From the NCBI GenBank assembly GCA_965216335.1, contig OZ244154.1, positions 558,001 through 622,000 on the forward strand: 64,000 nucleotides of DNA, written 5' to 3'. A program made the translations under genes and the position numbers. The number at the start of each line of letters is the position of its first letter. Positions within the stretch are counted from its first letter, which is position 1. The DNA is from JAHEJE01 sp965216335. GTDB taxonomy: Bacteria; Pseudomonadota; Alphaproteobacteria; Rhizobiales; Aestuariivirgaceae. Below, piece after piece: positions 41,400 to 49,836 of this stretch. Below the pieces are notes generated by a model. It searched no databases, was not told the origin of the DNA, and was given only the letters and a program-made list of their open reading frames with translations.

Positions 41400-43820
41400 A
41401 TGGCTACTATTAATGGTGGTGCCGGTAATGACTTTCTTCTTGGCACAACTAATTCCGATCTCATCAACGGCTTTGGCGGTAATGATACCATCCAGGGCAA
41501 TTTGAACGCAGATACGATCAATGGCGGTAGTGGCAACGACCTCATCTACGCGATGACAATTGCCGACCCGACCGGTTCTATCGTCGGCGATATCATCAAT
41601 GGCGGTTCAGGCAACGACACGATCGTCGGCTCGAACGGCAACGATTCGATTATCGGCGGTTCAGGTGCCGACAGCATCATCGGCAACGGCGGCAATGACA
41701 CGATCCGTGGCGGATTTTCCACTGATACGATCTCCGCAGGTGCCGGCAATGACTCGATGATTCACGATGACGGCGAATTCATCGATGTGATAAATGGCGG
41801 TGCCGGCATCGACACGGTGAATGCCGCCGCAGAACTCACAGATGCGGTGAACGTCAATCTGACGACCAATACATGGACCGGCCTCGGCGGCACCCGCAGC
41901 TTGTCCAGTATCGAGCATTTCATCGGCACGCAAGCCAACGACACGATCAGGGGAACGTTCACCACCACGATCGATGGTAGCGGTGGCAATGACCTGCTGT
42001 TCGGGCATTTCGGGAACCAGACGATCCTCGGCGGCTCGGGCAACGACTCGATCGTTCACGGCGATGGCCAGAACATCGATGTTGTCAACGGCGGTTCGGG
42101 AACCGACACGCTGAACGCATCGGCCGAAAACGGTACCGCGGTGGTTGTGGACTTGAGCACGAACACCTGGTCTGGCATCGGCGGCACACGTGCCATCACC
42201 AGCATCGAGCACTTCATCGGCACGCAGGTCAACGACTCGATCAAAGGCACGTTCAACACCACGATCGATGGCGGCCTGGGCAACGATACGCTTGTCGGGC
42301 ATTTCGGGAACCAGACGATCCTCGGCGGCTCGGGCAACGACTCGATCGTTCACGGCGATGGCCAGAACATCGATGTTGTCAATGGTGGTGCAGGAACGGA
42401 CACGCTGAATGCAGCGGCTGAGAATGGCACCGGAATCAATGTCGATCTGGGTACAGGCTCCTGGACCGGCATTGGCGGAACCAGAACGATCACGAGCATC
42501 GAGAACGTCATCGGCACTCAGGTCAACGATACCTTGAATGCCGGCGGTAATTCGAACGTCACACTGAACGGCTTTGTTGGAAACGACAGCCTCATCGGCG
42601 GCCTTAACGACCAAACGATCTTTGGTGGTAGCGGCAACGACACGATCGACGGTGGCTTTGCTGCCGGCTCATTCGTCGGTGACTTCTTGGACGGTGGAAC
42701 GGGTAACGATGTCATCAACAGTGCCTTTGGCGCCGACACCATCTTTGGTGGTAGCGGTGACGATACCATCACCGGTAACGGAGGTGGCGATACCATCGAC
42801 GCCGGATCGGGTAACGACCGGGTGCAGGTGGACGACACCAACGTATCCACTGATACCTACAACGGCGGTATCGGCAACGACACCCTGGCGTTCAACAACA
42901 TTTCGTTGGCCAACGGCACGATCATCAACCTGAATGCCGGTAAAATCGTCGCGGCTGGCGGTGCCACAAACGAGGATATTTTCAACTTCGAAAACATCTT
43001 CGGCAGTAACGGCAGCGACAAGCTCACCGGTGATGCCGGGGGCAACGACCTGCGTGGCAATATCGGCAATGACACCATTCGCGGCGCTGCGGGTAACGAC
43101 ACCATGAACGGTGGCATCGGCAACGACCTCGTTCTGGCCGGAAATGACAACGATGTCGCCTCGGGCGGTGACGGCGCAGACACTGTGAACGGCCAGGCTG
43201 GCGAAGACACCATCAACGGTGGCAGCGGTGATGACAGTCTTTTGGGCAGCTTCCACAACGACACCGTGAACGGCGGGTCCGGCAACGACTTTGTCGACGG
43301 CGGTGCACTGGACGATGTCGTCTCCGGCGGTATCGGCAATGACACCGTACGCGGCGTGACCGGCAACGATCTTGTGAACGGTAACGCTGGCGATGACTTG
43401 CTGCAGGCCGGCAACGGCATCGACACGCTGAACGGCGGCTCAGGAAACGATACCCTGGCCGGTGGCCTGAACTCCGATCTGTTGTTCGGTAATTCTGGCA
43501 ACGACAACCTGCAGGGCCAGAGCGGTCTTGACACGCTCGATGGCGGAACCGGCAACGACACGCTGATTGGCGGCGCCAATGCCGACCAGTTCGTGTTTGC
43601 TGTTGGTTACGGTCTAGATGTCGTGAACGACTTCGCCGACAACCAGGACAAGCTGCGCCTCGACGACGCCCTGTGGGGCGGCGGCCTGACGGCTCAGCAG
43701 GTGGTCAACATGTTCGCCACCACGGTTGGCAACCACACGCTGTTCGACTTCGGCGCTGATGAGTTGACCGTCCGCAACACCAACCCGAGCGATCTGGTGA
43801 ACGACATCATCATCTTCTGA
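41400..43820 (+). CDS. Large RTX (hemolysin-type calcium-binding repeat) protein, predicted type I-secreted
   Basis: An 806-residue, Asn/Gly/Asp-rich protein made almost entirely of RTX repeats (GGSGNDTI-like nonapeptides) from residue 6 onward; they form calcium-binding beta-rolls. Between about residues 119 and 412 are three 98-residue units (see the repeat feature). The last ~85 residues lack the repeats and form a type I secretion tail: FADNQDKLRLDDALWGGGL, VVNMFATT, LFDFGADELTV, NDIIIF. There is no signal peptide and no enzyme domain, so it could be a structural or adhesive surface protein such as an S-layer-like or biofilm protein. A strong AAGGAAAAGGAG precedes the ATG. An ABC exporter is encoded 1.5 kb downstream. 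Confidence 0.9.
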   Translation: MATINGGAGNDFLLGTTNSDLINGFGGNDTIQGNLNADTINGGSGNDLIYAMTIADPTGSIVGDIINGGSGNDTIVGSNGNDSIIGGSGADSIIGNGGNDTIRGGFSTDTISAGAGNDSMIHDDGEFIDVINGGAGIDTVNAAAELTDAVNVNLTTNTWTGLGGTRSLSSIEHFIGTQANDTIRGTFTTTIDGSGGNDLLFGHFGNQTILGGSGNDSIVHGDGQNIDVVNGGSGTDTLNASAENGTAVVVDLSTNTWSGIGGTRAITSIEHFIGTQVNDSIKGTFNTTIDGGLGNDTLVGHFGNQTILGGSGNDSIVHGDGQNIDVVNGGAGTDTLNAAAENGTGINVDLGTGSWTGIGGTRTITSIENVIGTQVNDTLNAGGNSNVTLNGFVGNDSLIGGLNDQTIFGGSGNDTIDGGFAAGSFVGDFLDGGTGNDVINSAFGADTIFGGSGDDTITGNGGGDTIDAGSGNDRVQVDDTNVSTDTYNGGIGNDTLAFNNISLANGTIINLNAGKIVAAGGATNEDIFNFENIFGSNGSDKLTGDAGGNDLRGNIGNDTIRGAAGNDTMNGGIGNDLVLAGNDNDVASGGDGADTVNGQAGEDTINGGSGDDSLLGSFHNDTVNGGSGNDFVDGGALDDVVSGGIGNDTVRGVTGNDLVNGNAGDDLLQAGNGIDTLNGGSGNDTLAGGLNSDLLFGNSGNDNLQGQSGLDTLDGGTGNDTLIGGANADQFVFAVGYGLDVVNDFADNQDKLRLDDALWGGGLTAQQVVNMFATTVGNHTLFDFGADELTVRNTNPSDLVNDIIIF
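41754..42635 (+). repeat. Three 294-bp (98-residue) tandem units inside the RTX gene
   Basis: Units at about 41754-42047, 42048-42341 and 42342-42635. Each begins near a DSIVHGDGQNIDVVNGG-like stretch and contains SIEHFIGTQ and GHFGNQTILGGSGND. Units 1-2 and 2-3 share a block of about 85 identical bases at a 294-bp distance (for example TCGGGCATTTCGGG at 42001 and 42295). The period is in frame. Confidence 0.85.
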
Positions 43821-43849
43821 TCCAACGCTCTGAAGATCACGCAGAACAC

Positions 43850-43882
43850 TTGCCGGCCGCCTGCACCCCAGGCGGCCGGCAA
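43850..43882 (+). terminator. Terminator-like hairpin after the large RTX gene
   Basis: Perfect 14-bp stem with a 5-nt loop: arms TTGCCGGCCGCCTG and CAGGCGGCCGGCAA. It is 29 bp after the RTX stop. No T-run follows, so it could act as a factor-dependent terminator or as an mRNA-stabilising hairpin. Confidence 0.6.
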
Positions 43883-43925
43883 ACTAGCGTTTATGACGAT
43901 CCTCACCTGAAACGGAATACCCAAA

Positions 43926-44258
43926 ATTGCCACCATCAATGGAACATACGGCGCCGACTTTCTCATCGGAACCAACGGCAATGATCTCATCAACGGCTTT
44001 GGCGGAAACGATATAATCCAGGGCGGGTTTAATCGAGACACAATCTCCGGCGAATCCAGCAACGATGTTATATACGCCAACACTGCTGCCGACCCGGACG
44101 GGTCAGGTTTCGGCGACTCAATCTTTGGCGGGTCGGGCAACGATTTTGTCGTCGGATCAGGAGGCAGGGACACCATCCTCGACTTCGGCACCGTCGAACT
44201 GGTCATCGACGGCGTCACCAACCCGAACGCCCTGGTCGACAACATCATCATCGTCTGA
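43926..44258 (+). pseudogene. Mini-RTX gene copy with no canonical start codon
   Basis: An open frame of 110 residues, homologous to both ends of the large RTX protein. After codon 1 it reads ATINGTYGADFLIGTNGNDL and then GFGGNDIIQG, closely matching the larger protein's N-terminus, followed by GGSGNDFVVG and the tail LDFGTVELVIDGVTNPNALV...IIIV. About 690 internal residues are missing. Codon 1 is ATT where the large gene has ATG; no ATG, GTG or TTG lies between it and an in-frame TGA at 43908-43910. An ATG at 43893 is in frame but is cut off by that stop. It is either a decayed copy or a gene with an unusual ATT start (as in infC). The reading frame itself is intact. Confidence 0.6.
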
Positions 44259-44288
44259 CCTGAAGACCAGGTAGATTTTCTGCCCACT

Positions 44289-44317
44289 GCCGGCCGTCCA
44301 CAGGTGGGACGGCCGGC
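44289..44317 (+). terminator. Terminator-like hairpin after the mini-RTX copy
   Basis: An 11-bp stem (GCCGGCCGTCC and GGACGGCCGGC) with a 7-nt loop; it is followed by GTGTTCGTTTTC, a weak T-rich run. It is 31 bp after the mini-RTX stop. The GCCGGCC arm resembles the hairpin after the large RTX gene, as if the whole gene-plus-terminator unit had been duplicated. Confidence 0.55.
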
Positions 44318-44490
44318 GTGTTCGTTTTCAGGCAGCGATGCAGACGTTGATGCATTTGACATCGTCCGGGAAATCCAATAACCGCTGCAGTCTGTCGACG
44401 TTTGGCGGTCTCTCATGGATCGATCTGCAGTTCTGCTTCTCCAAGCTCCGCCTTCGCCCCACCATATTCCACAGAACAGGGCCGCAGCTC

Positions 44491-45210
44491 ATGACCGAAA
44501 AACTGGTATTCATCCACATTCCGAAAAACGCCGGAACGTCCGCCAGGCTCTATCTCGAACGGCGCTTTGGCAAAAAGGCGGCAGGATGGATGTTGCTCGA
44601 CTTTTCACCGGACGAACTCAAAGATGCCAAGCCGGGCGGCAAGTTGGACAAGCTCAAGCTCATCGGGGGTCACTTTGAGTTCGACCTGGCCCGGAACATA
44701 CCTGGTCCGAAGGTCTATGCCGCACAGTTTCGCGATCCCGTCGTTCGTGCAATCTCGTTGTTCCGCTATATTCAGCGCAAGCCCGATCATCGTCTGCATT
44801 CGCAGCTGAGCGAAGACCTGGTCGAGAGCTGCCAGCGAATACCGGGATTGCTCCAGGGCATAGCAAACGTTCAGGTCCGCTATCTCGGCGGCCGCAAACG
44901 CAAAAGCGAAGTCGAAGATGCCATGGCGGTGTTGTGCTCAAATCCGTTCTATTTGACGAATGCCCGCAACAGCCATGGTCTGATTGATGCAATTGAGAGC
45001 GATTTCAAACATCTAATGCCCCATAAGGCCCGTTACAAAGTCGCCAATGTGAACAAGAAGGGGTCGACGTCCGACCCGTTGCTAGATGACGCCAGGACCC
45101 GGGAATTCCTGGAGGAAATCACCCAAAAGGATCGCCGCCTTTACAACATCTTGCAGGACAAGCTTGGTGAAGAGGGTGTCGTTACACCGTCAAGGCCACT
45201 CACGCTGTGA
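44491..45210 (+). CDS. Sulfotransferase family protein
   Basis: A 239-residue sulfotransferase-like protein. It begins MTEKLVFIHIPKNAGTSARL; IPKNAGTS is the PAPS 5'-phosphosulfate loop of Sulfotransfer_2-type carbohydrate sulfotransferases. YAAQFRDPVVRAISLFRYIQ is the 3'-phosphate motif (RDP, Ser). I placed the start at ATG 44491 by this N-terminus; the frame is open to 44338, but the extra residues look non-homologous. It lies between the mini-RTX copy and the ABC exporter gene, so it may act on glycans tied to this cassette. Confidence 0.83.
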   Translation: MTEKLVFIHIPKNAGTSARLYLERRFGKKAAGWMLLDFSPDELKDAKPGGKLDKLKLIGGHFEFDLARNIPGPKVYAAQFRDPVVRAISLFRYIQRKPDHRLHSQLSEDLVESCQRIPGLLQGIANVQVRYLGGRKRKSEVEDAMAVLCSNPFYLTNARNSHGLIDAIESDFKHLMPHKARYKVANVNKKGSTSDPLLDDARTREFLEEITQKDRRLYNILQDKLGEEGVVTPSRPLTL

Positions 45211-45235
45211 GGCGGAACGTGCATGGCTTTGGCCT

Positions 45236-45263
45236 TTGTGCCTGCTAGGGCTGGTGCTATGAT
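45236..45263 (+). promoter_or_regulatory. Putative promoter of the ABC exporter gene
   Basis: TTGTGC (45236-45241), a 16-bp spacer, and TATGAT (45258-45263). Transcription would start near 45270, only about 11 bp before the first ATG (45281), which suggests that the TTG at 45359, preceded by AAGGA, may be the true start. Confidence 0.35.
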
Positions 45264-45280
45264 CAGGCTCATGTCAAAAC

Positions 45281-47068
45281 ATGCAGGCCGACCCGCCAAG
45301 CAGCATCGGCGTACGGCCTAGGATCTTCACCCAAGAAAGCCGAATCAAGGAACCGGTCTTGTCCCAATCGCGCATTCGATCAGCCATATCTTCTCTGAAA
45401 CGGGCCATCGGCGGATTGGCCGTTTTCAGTTTTGTGATCAACATCCTGATGCTGACCGGCCCGATGTTCATGCTGCAACTGTACGACAGGGTGCTGGGCA
45501 GTGGCAGCGTGCCGACACTGGTTGCGTTCTCCGGGTTAGCCGCCGGGTTATACATGTTCCTGGGCTTGCTGGAGTTCATCCGCTCACGCATCCTCGTCAG
45601 GGTCGGACGTCGCCTCAATGAGAATCTTGGCGACACGACGTTCGATTCTTCGGTTTATCTGTCGCTGAAACTGGGCAGGACAGGGGCCAGCGCAGATCCG
45701 ATGCGCGACCTTGACCGCGTAACGCAGTTCGTTTCCACGCCGGGGCTGACAAGTATTTTCGATATGCCATGGATACCGGTGTATGTCGGCTTGATCTACG
45801 CCTTTCATCCCTGGCTCGGCTATCTGGCGGCTGCCGGCGCGGTGTTCTTGGTCATACTGGCAATACTCAATCAGCACCTGACCGCCAAGCCGTTGGAACA
45901 GTCATTGGGAATGGCAGCGAGGCGGTCCAGAATGGTCGAGGCCGGTCGGCGCAACAGCGAAGTCCTGTCCGCGATGAGTATGCTGCCGAATGTGCGCCGG
46001 CTATGGAACGACAAGAGCGGCGACTACATGGACTTGCAGGGCAAGGCCGCCGACTGGATCGCCCTGTTTGGTGCGATCACCAAGACCAGTCGCTTTGTTC
46101 TGCAATCGGCGATGCTGGGCCTCGGCGCATATCTGGTGCTGCTGCAGGAGATTTCGGCAGGCGTAATGATCGCCGGTTCCATCATCCTGACCAGGGCTCT
46201 TGCACCTGTCGAGCAGGCAACCGCCCACTGGCGCGGTTTTGCGGCTGCCTGGGACAGCCTGAAGCGGCTCAACAACGTCCTCAACGCAATGCCGGACCCC
46301 GCCGAGCTGACCAGTCTTCCAATGCCTGAAAAGGACTTGCGGGTGACAAATCTGTTTGTTGCACCGCCCGGCCAGCAAAAGCTGATCCTGCAGGGGGTTA
46401 CGTTTGGGCTGCAGGCTGGCGAGGGGTTGGGCGTTATCGGCCCCAGTGCCAGCGGCAAGTCCACCCTTGCCCGCGCGCTGGTCGGAGTCTGGCCGATCGT
46501 TCGCGGTGATGTTCGGCTCGACGGCGCAGAACTGACCCAGTGGTCTCCCGATACCTTCGGCGACTTTGTCGGTTATCTGCCTCAGGACGTCGAGCTGTTC
46601 GATGGCACAGTTGCACAGAATATCGCCCGCCTGAGCGCCGATCCCGACGAAGCTGAAATAATCAAAGCGGCAAAGCTGGCCGGCGTACACGACCTCATTC
46701 TTGCACTGGAGCACGGGTACGATACCGAGATAGGGGAGGGCGGTCAGGCCCTGTCCGCCGGTCAGCGTCAGCGCATTGGCCTGGCCCGGGCGTTGTTCGG
46801 AGAACCCTTTTTTGTGGTTCTTGACGAACCGAATTCAAATCTCGACGCAGAGGGCGAAGCCGCATTGAGCGCGGCGATCAAGGCGATGCGCGAACGAGGC
46901 TCGATTGTCATCATCGTCGCCCACCGTCCAAGTGCCATTGCATCCGTAGACAAACTCCTCATGTTGCGCAACGGCCGCCAGGAGGCGTTTGGTCCAAAGG
47001 CAGATGTCCTAGCCCAAATAACCCAGCAAAAGCCGTCAGCCGGCGGTCTGAAGGTTGTCAAGGACTGA
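45281..47068 (+). CDS. Type I secretion ABC transporter (PrtD-like)
   Basis: A 595-residue half-transporter. The N-terminal part (about residues 45-310) is an ABC transporter type 1 membrane domain (FSFVINILMLTGPMFMLQLYDRVLGSGS and more). The ATPase has Walker A GPSASGKSTLARALVG, Q-loop YLPQDVELF, signature LSAGQRQRIGLARAL, Walker B FFVVLDEPNSNLD and the switch His in IVAHRPS. It lacks the N-terminal C39 peptidase domain, which fits exporters of RTX proteins with C-terminal signals. It should export the RTX proteins encoded next to it. No HlyD-type adaptor or TolC-type gene is adjacent. An in-frame TTG at 45359 with AAGGA 7 nt upstream would give 569 residues and may be the real start. Confidence 0.92.
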   Translation: MQADPPSSIGVRPRIFTQESRIKEPVLSQSRIRSAISSLKRAIGGLAVFSFVINILMLTGPMFMLQLYDRVLGSGSVPTLVAFSGLAAGLYMFLGLLEFIRSRILVRVGRRLNENLGDTTFDSSVYLSLKLGRTGASADPMRDLDRVTQFVSTPGLTSIFDMPWIPVYVGLIYAFHPWLGYLAAAGAVFLVILAILNQHLTAKPLEQSLGMAARRSRMVEAGRRNSEVLSAMSMLPNVRRLWNDKSGDYMDLQGKAADWIALFGAITKTSRFVLQSAMLGLGAYLVLLQEISAGVMIAGSIILTRALAPVEQATAHWRGFAAAWDSLKRLNNVLNAMPDPAELTSLPMPEKDLRVTNLFVAPPGQQKLILQGVTFGLQAGEGLGVIGPSASGKSTLARALVGVWPIVRGDVRLDGAELTQWSPDTFGDFVGYLPQDVELFDGTVAQNIARLSADPDEAEIIKAAKLAGVHDLILALEHGYDTEIGEGGQALSAGQRQRIGLARALFGEPFFVVLDEPNSNLDAEGEAALSAAIKAMRERGSIVIIVAHRPSAIASVDKLLMLRNGRQEAFGPKADVLAQITQQKPSAGGLKVVKD

Positions 47069-47232
47069 GCAAGACAACCTGGGCGGTACAGATTGCCTTG
47101 CCCGGGTCAGATTTGCATAGACAACAATCAACACTTTCGCAGCCGGCCTCTTTCGTCATACGCGGTTGTCCAAATCGTCAACGCGGACCGGGAGTAGTGC
47201 CAAGAAAAAGCGGAACTGGAAAAAGCCAACTA

Positions 47233-47320
47233 TGGCGGAGGGGGAGGGATTCGAACCCCCGGGACCGTGAAGCCCAACGGTTTTCAAGACCGCCGCATTC
47301 GACCACTCTGCCACCCCTCC
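47233..47320 (-). tRNA. tRNA-Ser (anticodon UGA)
   Basis: Read on the minus strand, the gene starts GGAGGGGTGGCAGAG and ends with acceptor CCCCTCC, G and an encoded CCA (47235-47233). The 7-bp acceptor stem GGAGGGG/CCCCTCC is perfect. The anticodon loop is CTTGAAA, anticodon TGA at 47286-47284. The T arm contains GGTTCGAATCC. The long variable arm, GGGCTTCACGGTCCC-like, is typical of tRNA-Ser. Confidence 0.95.
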
Positions 47321-47485
47321 AGACAGGATAGCGACTAGCGCATGTCCTGCCGATGATTAGCCCTGTAATAGCAAGTTTTCTCCGGCTGGCAACCCGCCAA
47401 TCTTGTAGACGGGTGCCGGCAAGCATAGACTGAGCTTCATGAACCTGGCCATCAATGAGATGGTGCAGGCAAGGAAACCGTCCCG

Positions 47486-47920
47486 ATGAGCAAACACAGC
47501 ATCATGGCTGCTATCTTGCTCCATCTGGTGGCTGTCGTGCCGGCGTGGGCGTCCGGCATCGAGGGGATATGGCGCACCGAGGAAGGCCGGTCGCACATAA
47601 CGATAACCCGATGTGGCACCGGATACTGCGGTTACATCAGCTATCTTGCCGAACCGAACGATGCCTCGGGGCAGGCCAAACGCGATGTGAACAACGAGAA
47701 CCCGGTCTACCGCGACCGTCTGCTGCTGGGCCTGACAATCATCACAGACCTTCAGCCGCTTGAATCGCAAGGGTTTTGGAAGGGCAAAATCTACAATCCC
47801 GAGGACGGCGACGTATACAGCGCAACGATCTCGCCGCACCCCGACGGATTAAAGGTCGAGGGCTGTGTTGCTTATGTACTGTGCGGTTCGCAAATTTGGA
47901 CCCGCGTCGAACGACCTTGA
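47486..47920 (+). CDS. DUF2147 family secreted protein
   Basis: A 144-residue protein with a signal peptide (MSKHSIMAAILLHLVAVVPAWA). The mature part is the beta-rich DUF2147 domain: GIEGIWRTEEGRSHITITRCG, YCGYISYL, FWKGKIYNPEDGDVYSATISP, and LKVEGCVAYVLCGSQIWTRV. The family is widespread in proteobacteria, with a periplasmic lipocalin-like fold and no firm function. Three of the four Cys may form disulfides. It is monocistronic, between the tRNA and the convergent acyl-CoA ligase gene. Confidence 0.88.
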   Translation: MSKHSIMAAILLHLVAVVPAWASGIEGIWRTEEGRSHITITRCGTGYCGYISYLAEPNDASGQAKRDVNNENPVYRDRLLLGLTIITDLQPLESQGFWKGKIYNPEDGDVYSATISPHPDGLKVEGCVAYVLCGSQIWTRVERP

Positions 47921-47957
47921 AACGCTTGTCAAATGGCCCGGTATTGTCAAAAAGGCT

Positions 47958-49730
47958 CTAGGAACTCTCACGCAGTTCTTTTTTCGACAACTTGCCGACC
48001 ATGGTCTTTGGCAACTCGTCGCGAAACTCGATCTCTTCCGGCATCTCGATTTTTGAGATCTTCGGTTTGAGATGCTTGAAGATATCGTCAGCGGTTGCGG
48101 TCTCGCCAGGTTTCAGTTTGATGAAGGCCTTGGGCGCTTCGCCGCGATACTCATCAGGAATACCGATGACCGTAACTTCGAGCACGGCCGGGTGTGCATA
48201 GATCGCATCCTCGATCTGTCGCGGATAGACCTTGAAGCCGGAGCAGTTGATCATGTCCTTGATGCGGTCGATAATGAATGTGAACCCGTCCTCGTCCATA
48301 TATCCCACATCGCCGGTCTTGAAATAGTCACCGACAAAGGTGTCGGCCGTCTCGTCCGGCTTGTTCCAGTAGCCGGGCATGACCTGCGGCCCCTTGATAC
48401 AGATCTCGCCCGGCTCGTTGAGCGGCATGACTTTGGTCGAGTCGTCCAGTGCGCGAATTGAGATGACCGTTTGGCACACCGGCTGGCCGATGGAATTCTC
48501 CTTGTCCAGACCGACGATCGGATTGACTGTCGCCACCGGCGAGGTCTCCGAAAGGCCGTAGCCCTCCACCAGTTTGCAACCGGAAAAGTCCTCGAACCGC
48601 CGGCGCACGTCCAGCGGCAGGGGCGCACCGCCGCTAATGCCGAGTTTGAGTTCGCCAAGGTCGGCCGGCTGCAGCTTGCCGTGATTGAGCAGCGCGGTGT
48701 AGAGCGTCGGCACACCAGGCAGGATCGTCGGCTTGTGCTTGCGGATCAGGGCAACCGCCTGATCGAGATCGAACCGCGGCATCAGAATCATCGTGGCGCC
48801 CGTACGAACAGCAAAATTCAGCACGGTCGTCATGGCGAACACATGAAAGAACGGCAAAATCCCCATCACCCGTTCACGTTTGAAGTCCAGGGTAGGGGAC
48901 CACAAGACGATCTGCTCGACGTTTATGGTGAGGTTCGAATGCGTCAGCATGGCCCCTTTGGGCGTACCGGTCGTGCCGCCGGTGTATTGAAGCAGGGCGA
49001 TATCCTCATCGGGTTTGATAACTGCCGGGGTGTGCTTGCCGTCGTTGCCGGTGATCTCAGACCAGTAGATGGCCGCAGGATTGTCTTCGATCTCGGACCG
49101 GCCAGCGAGTTCCTTGCCCTTGAACAGGCGAAACAGCAGAGACTTGAATGTCGGCAGAATGTCCGTAAACGGACAAACGATCACAGATTGGATCAGACCG
49201 GCCTCGGCGAGCTTGGCGATCTTGCCGTAGAGCAGCTCGAGATCGAGGGTGACCATTGCCGTGATCGAGGAATCCCGTGCCTGGTGCTCCAACTCCTCGA
49301 CTGTGTAGAGCGGGTTGAAATTCACAACCGTCGCCCCAGTCTTCAGAATTCCGTAGAATGCGGCGACATAGAAAGGCGTATTGGGGAGGAACAAACCGAT
49401 GCGATGCCCGCGCCCGTACCCCTTGGCCAGAAGTCCTGCGGCAAATCGGTCCGCCATATACCCGATATCGTCGTAGGTGAGTTCTGCGCCGAGGAAATTC
49501 GTGCAAACGTTATCGCCGTGCGCCTTCACCGCGGCATCGAACATCTCCGGCAGGCTGATGCCCGCAAGCGGGTGATCCCAGTCGATGCCGTCTGGGTAGC
49601 TGTTCAGCCACGGCATCTCCACGGTTGGCTGTTTCTTGGGCGCAGTCTTTCGAGCGGCAGACTTGCGCGGTGTTCGCTTTCTTGACACTGTCGGCTTCTT
49701 GGCCGGGCCACCAGATGGATTTTTCGCCAT
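47958..49730 (-). CDS. fadD: Long-chain fatty acid--CoA ligase
   Basis: A 590-residue AMP-forming acyl-CoA synthetase that activates fatty acids with ATP and CoA. The P-loop motif is LLQYTGGTTGTPKGAML; next come ILPFFHVFAMT, EGYGLSETSPVAT (A5) and FKTGDVGYMDEDGFTFIIDRIKDMINCSGFKVYPRQIE (A8), and the C-terminal catalytic Lys in PKTMVGKLSKKELRE. The first 35 residues are an Ala/Lys/Pro-rich extension (SGGPAKKPTVSRKRTPRKSA) of the kind found in some rhizobial FadD proteins. GGAATA precedes the ATG. Long-chain preference is inferred from the overall family. Confidence 0.9.
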   Translation of the reverse strand: MAKNPSGGPAKKPTVSRKRTPRKSAARKTAPKKQPTVEMPWLNSYPDGIDWDHPLAGISLPEMFDAAVKAHGDNVCTNFLGAELTYDDIGYMADRFAAGLLAKGYGRGHRIGLFLPNTPFYVAAFYGILKTGATVVNFNPLYTVEELEHQARDSSITAMVTLDLELLYGKIAKLAEAGLIQSVIVCPFTDILPTFKSLLFRLFKGKELAGRSEIEDNPAAIYWSEITGNDGKHTPAVIKPDEDIALLQYTGGTTGTPKGAMLTHSNLTINVEQIVLWSPTLDFKRERVMGILPFFHVFAMTTVLNFAVRTGATMILMPRFDLDQAVALIRKHKPTILPGVPTLYTALLNHGKLQPADLGELKLGISGGAPLPLDVRRRFEDFSGCKLVEGYGLSETSPVATVNPIVGLDKENSIGQPVCQTVISIRALDDSTKVMPLNEPGEICIKGPQVMPGYWNKPDETADTFVGDYFKTGDVGYMDEDGFTFIIDRIKDMINCSGFKVYPRQIEDAIYAHPAVLEVTVIGIPDEYRGEAPKAFIKLKPGETATADDIFKHLKPKISKIEMPEEIEFRDELPKTMVGKLSKKELRESS

Positions 49731-49836
49731 TATTCCGTCTGTGAGTGTGAAATCTCACATTACGGTGCCCGATGAATGACATAATAGCAAGTCAATCATG
49801 GCGTGTGTCTTTCGTGATTGTTGCATCGGCCGGGGG

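Noticed and set aside
41546..44416. Several Pro/Ser-rich open frames opposite the RTX genes
   Set aside because: They are reverse complements of Gly/Asp/Asn repeat codons and repeat with the same period.
47069..47485. Integration scar or attachment site at tRNA-Ser
   Set aside because: No integrase and no repeat of the tRNA 3' end was seen nearby; the flanks look like ordinary intergenic DNA.
48471..49685. Long plus-strand open frame (404 codons)
   Set aside because: Shadow of the acyl-CoA ligase gene on the other strand.
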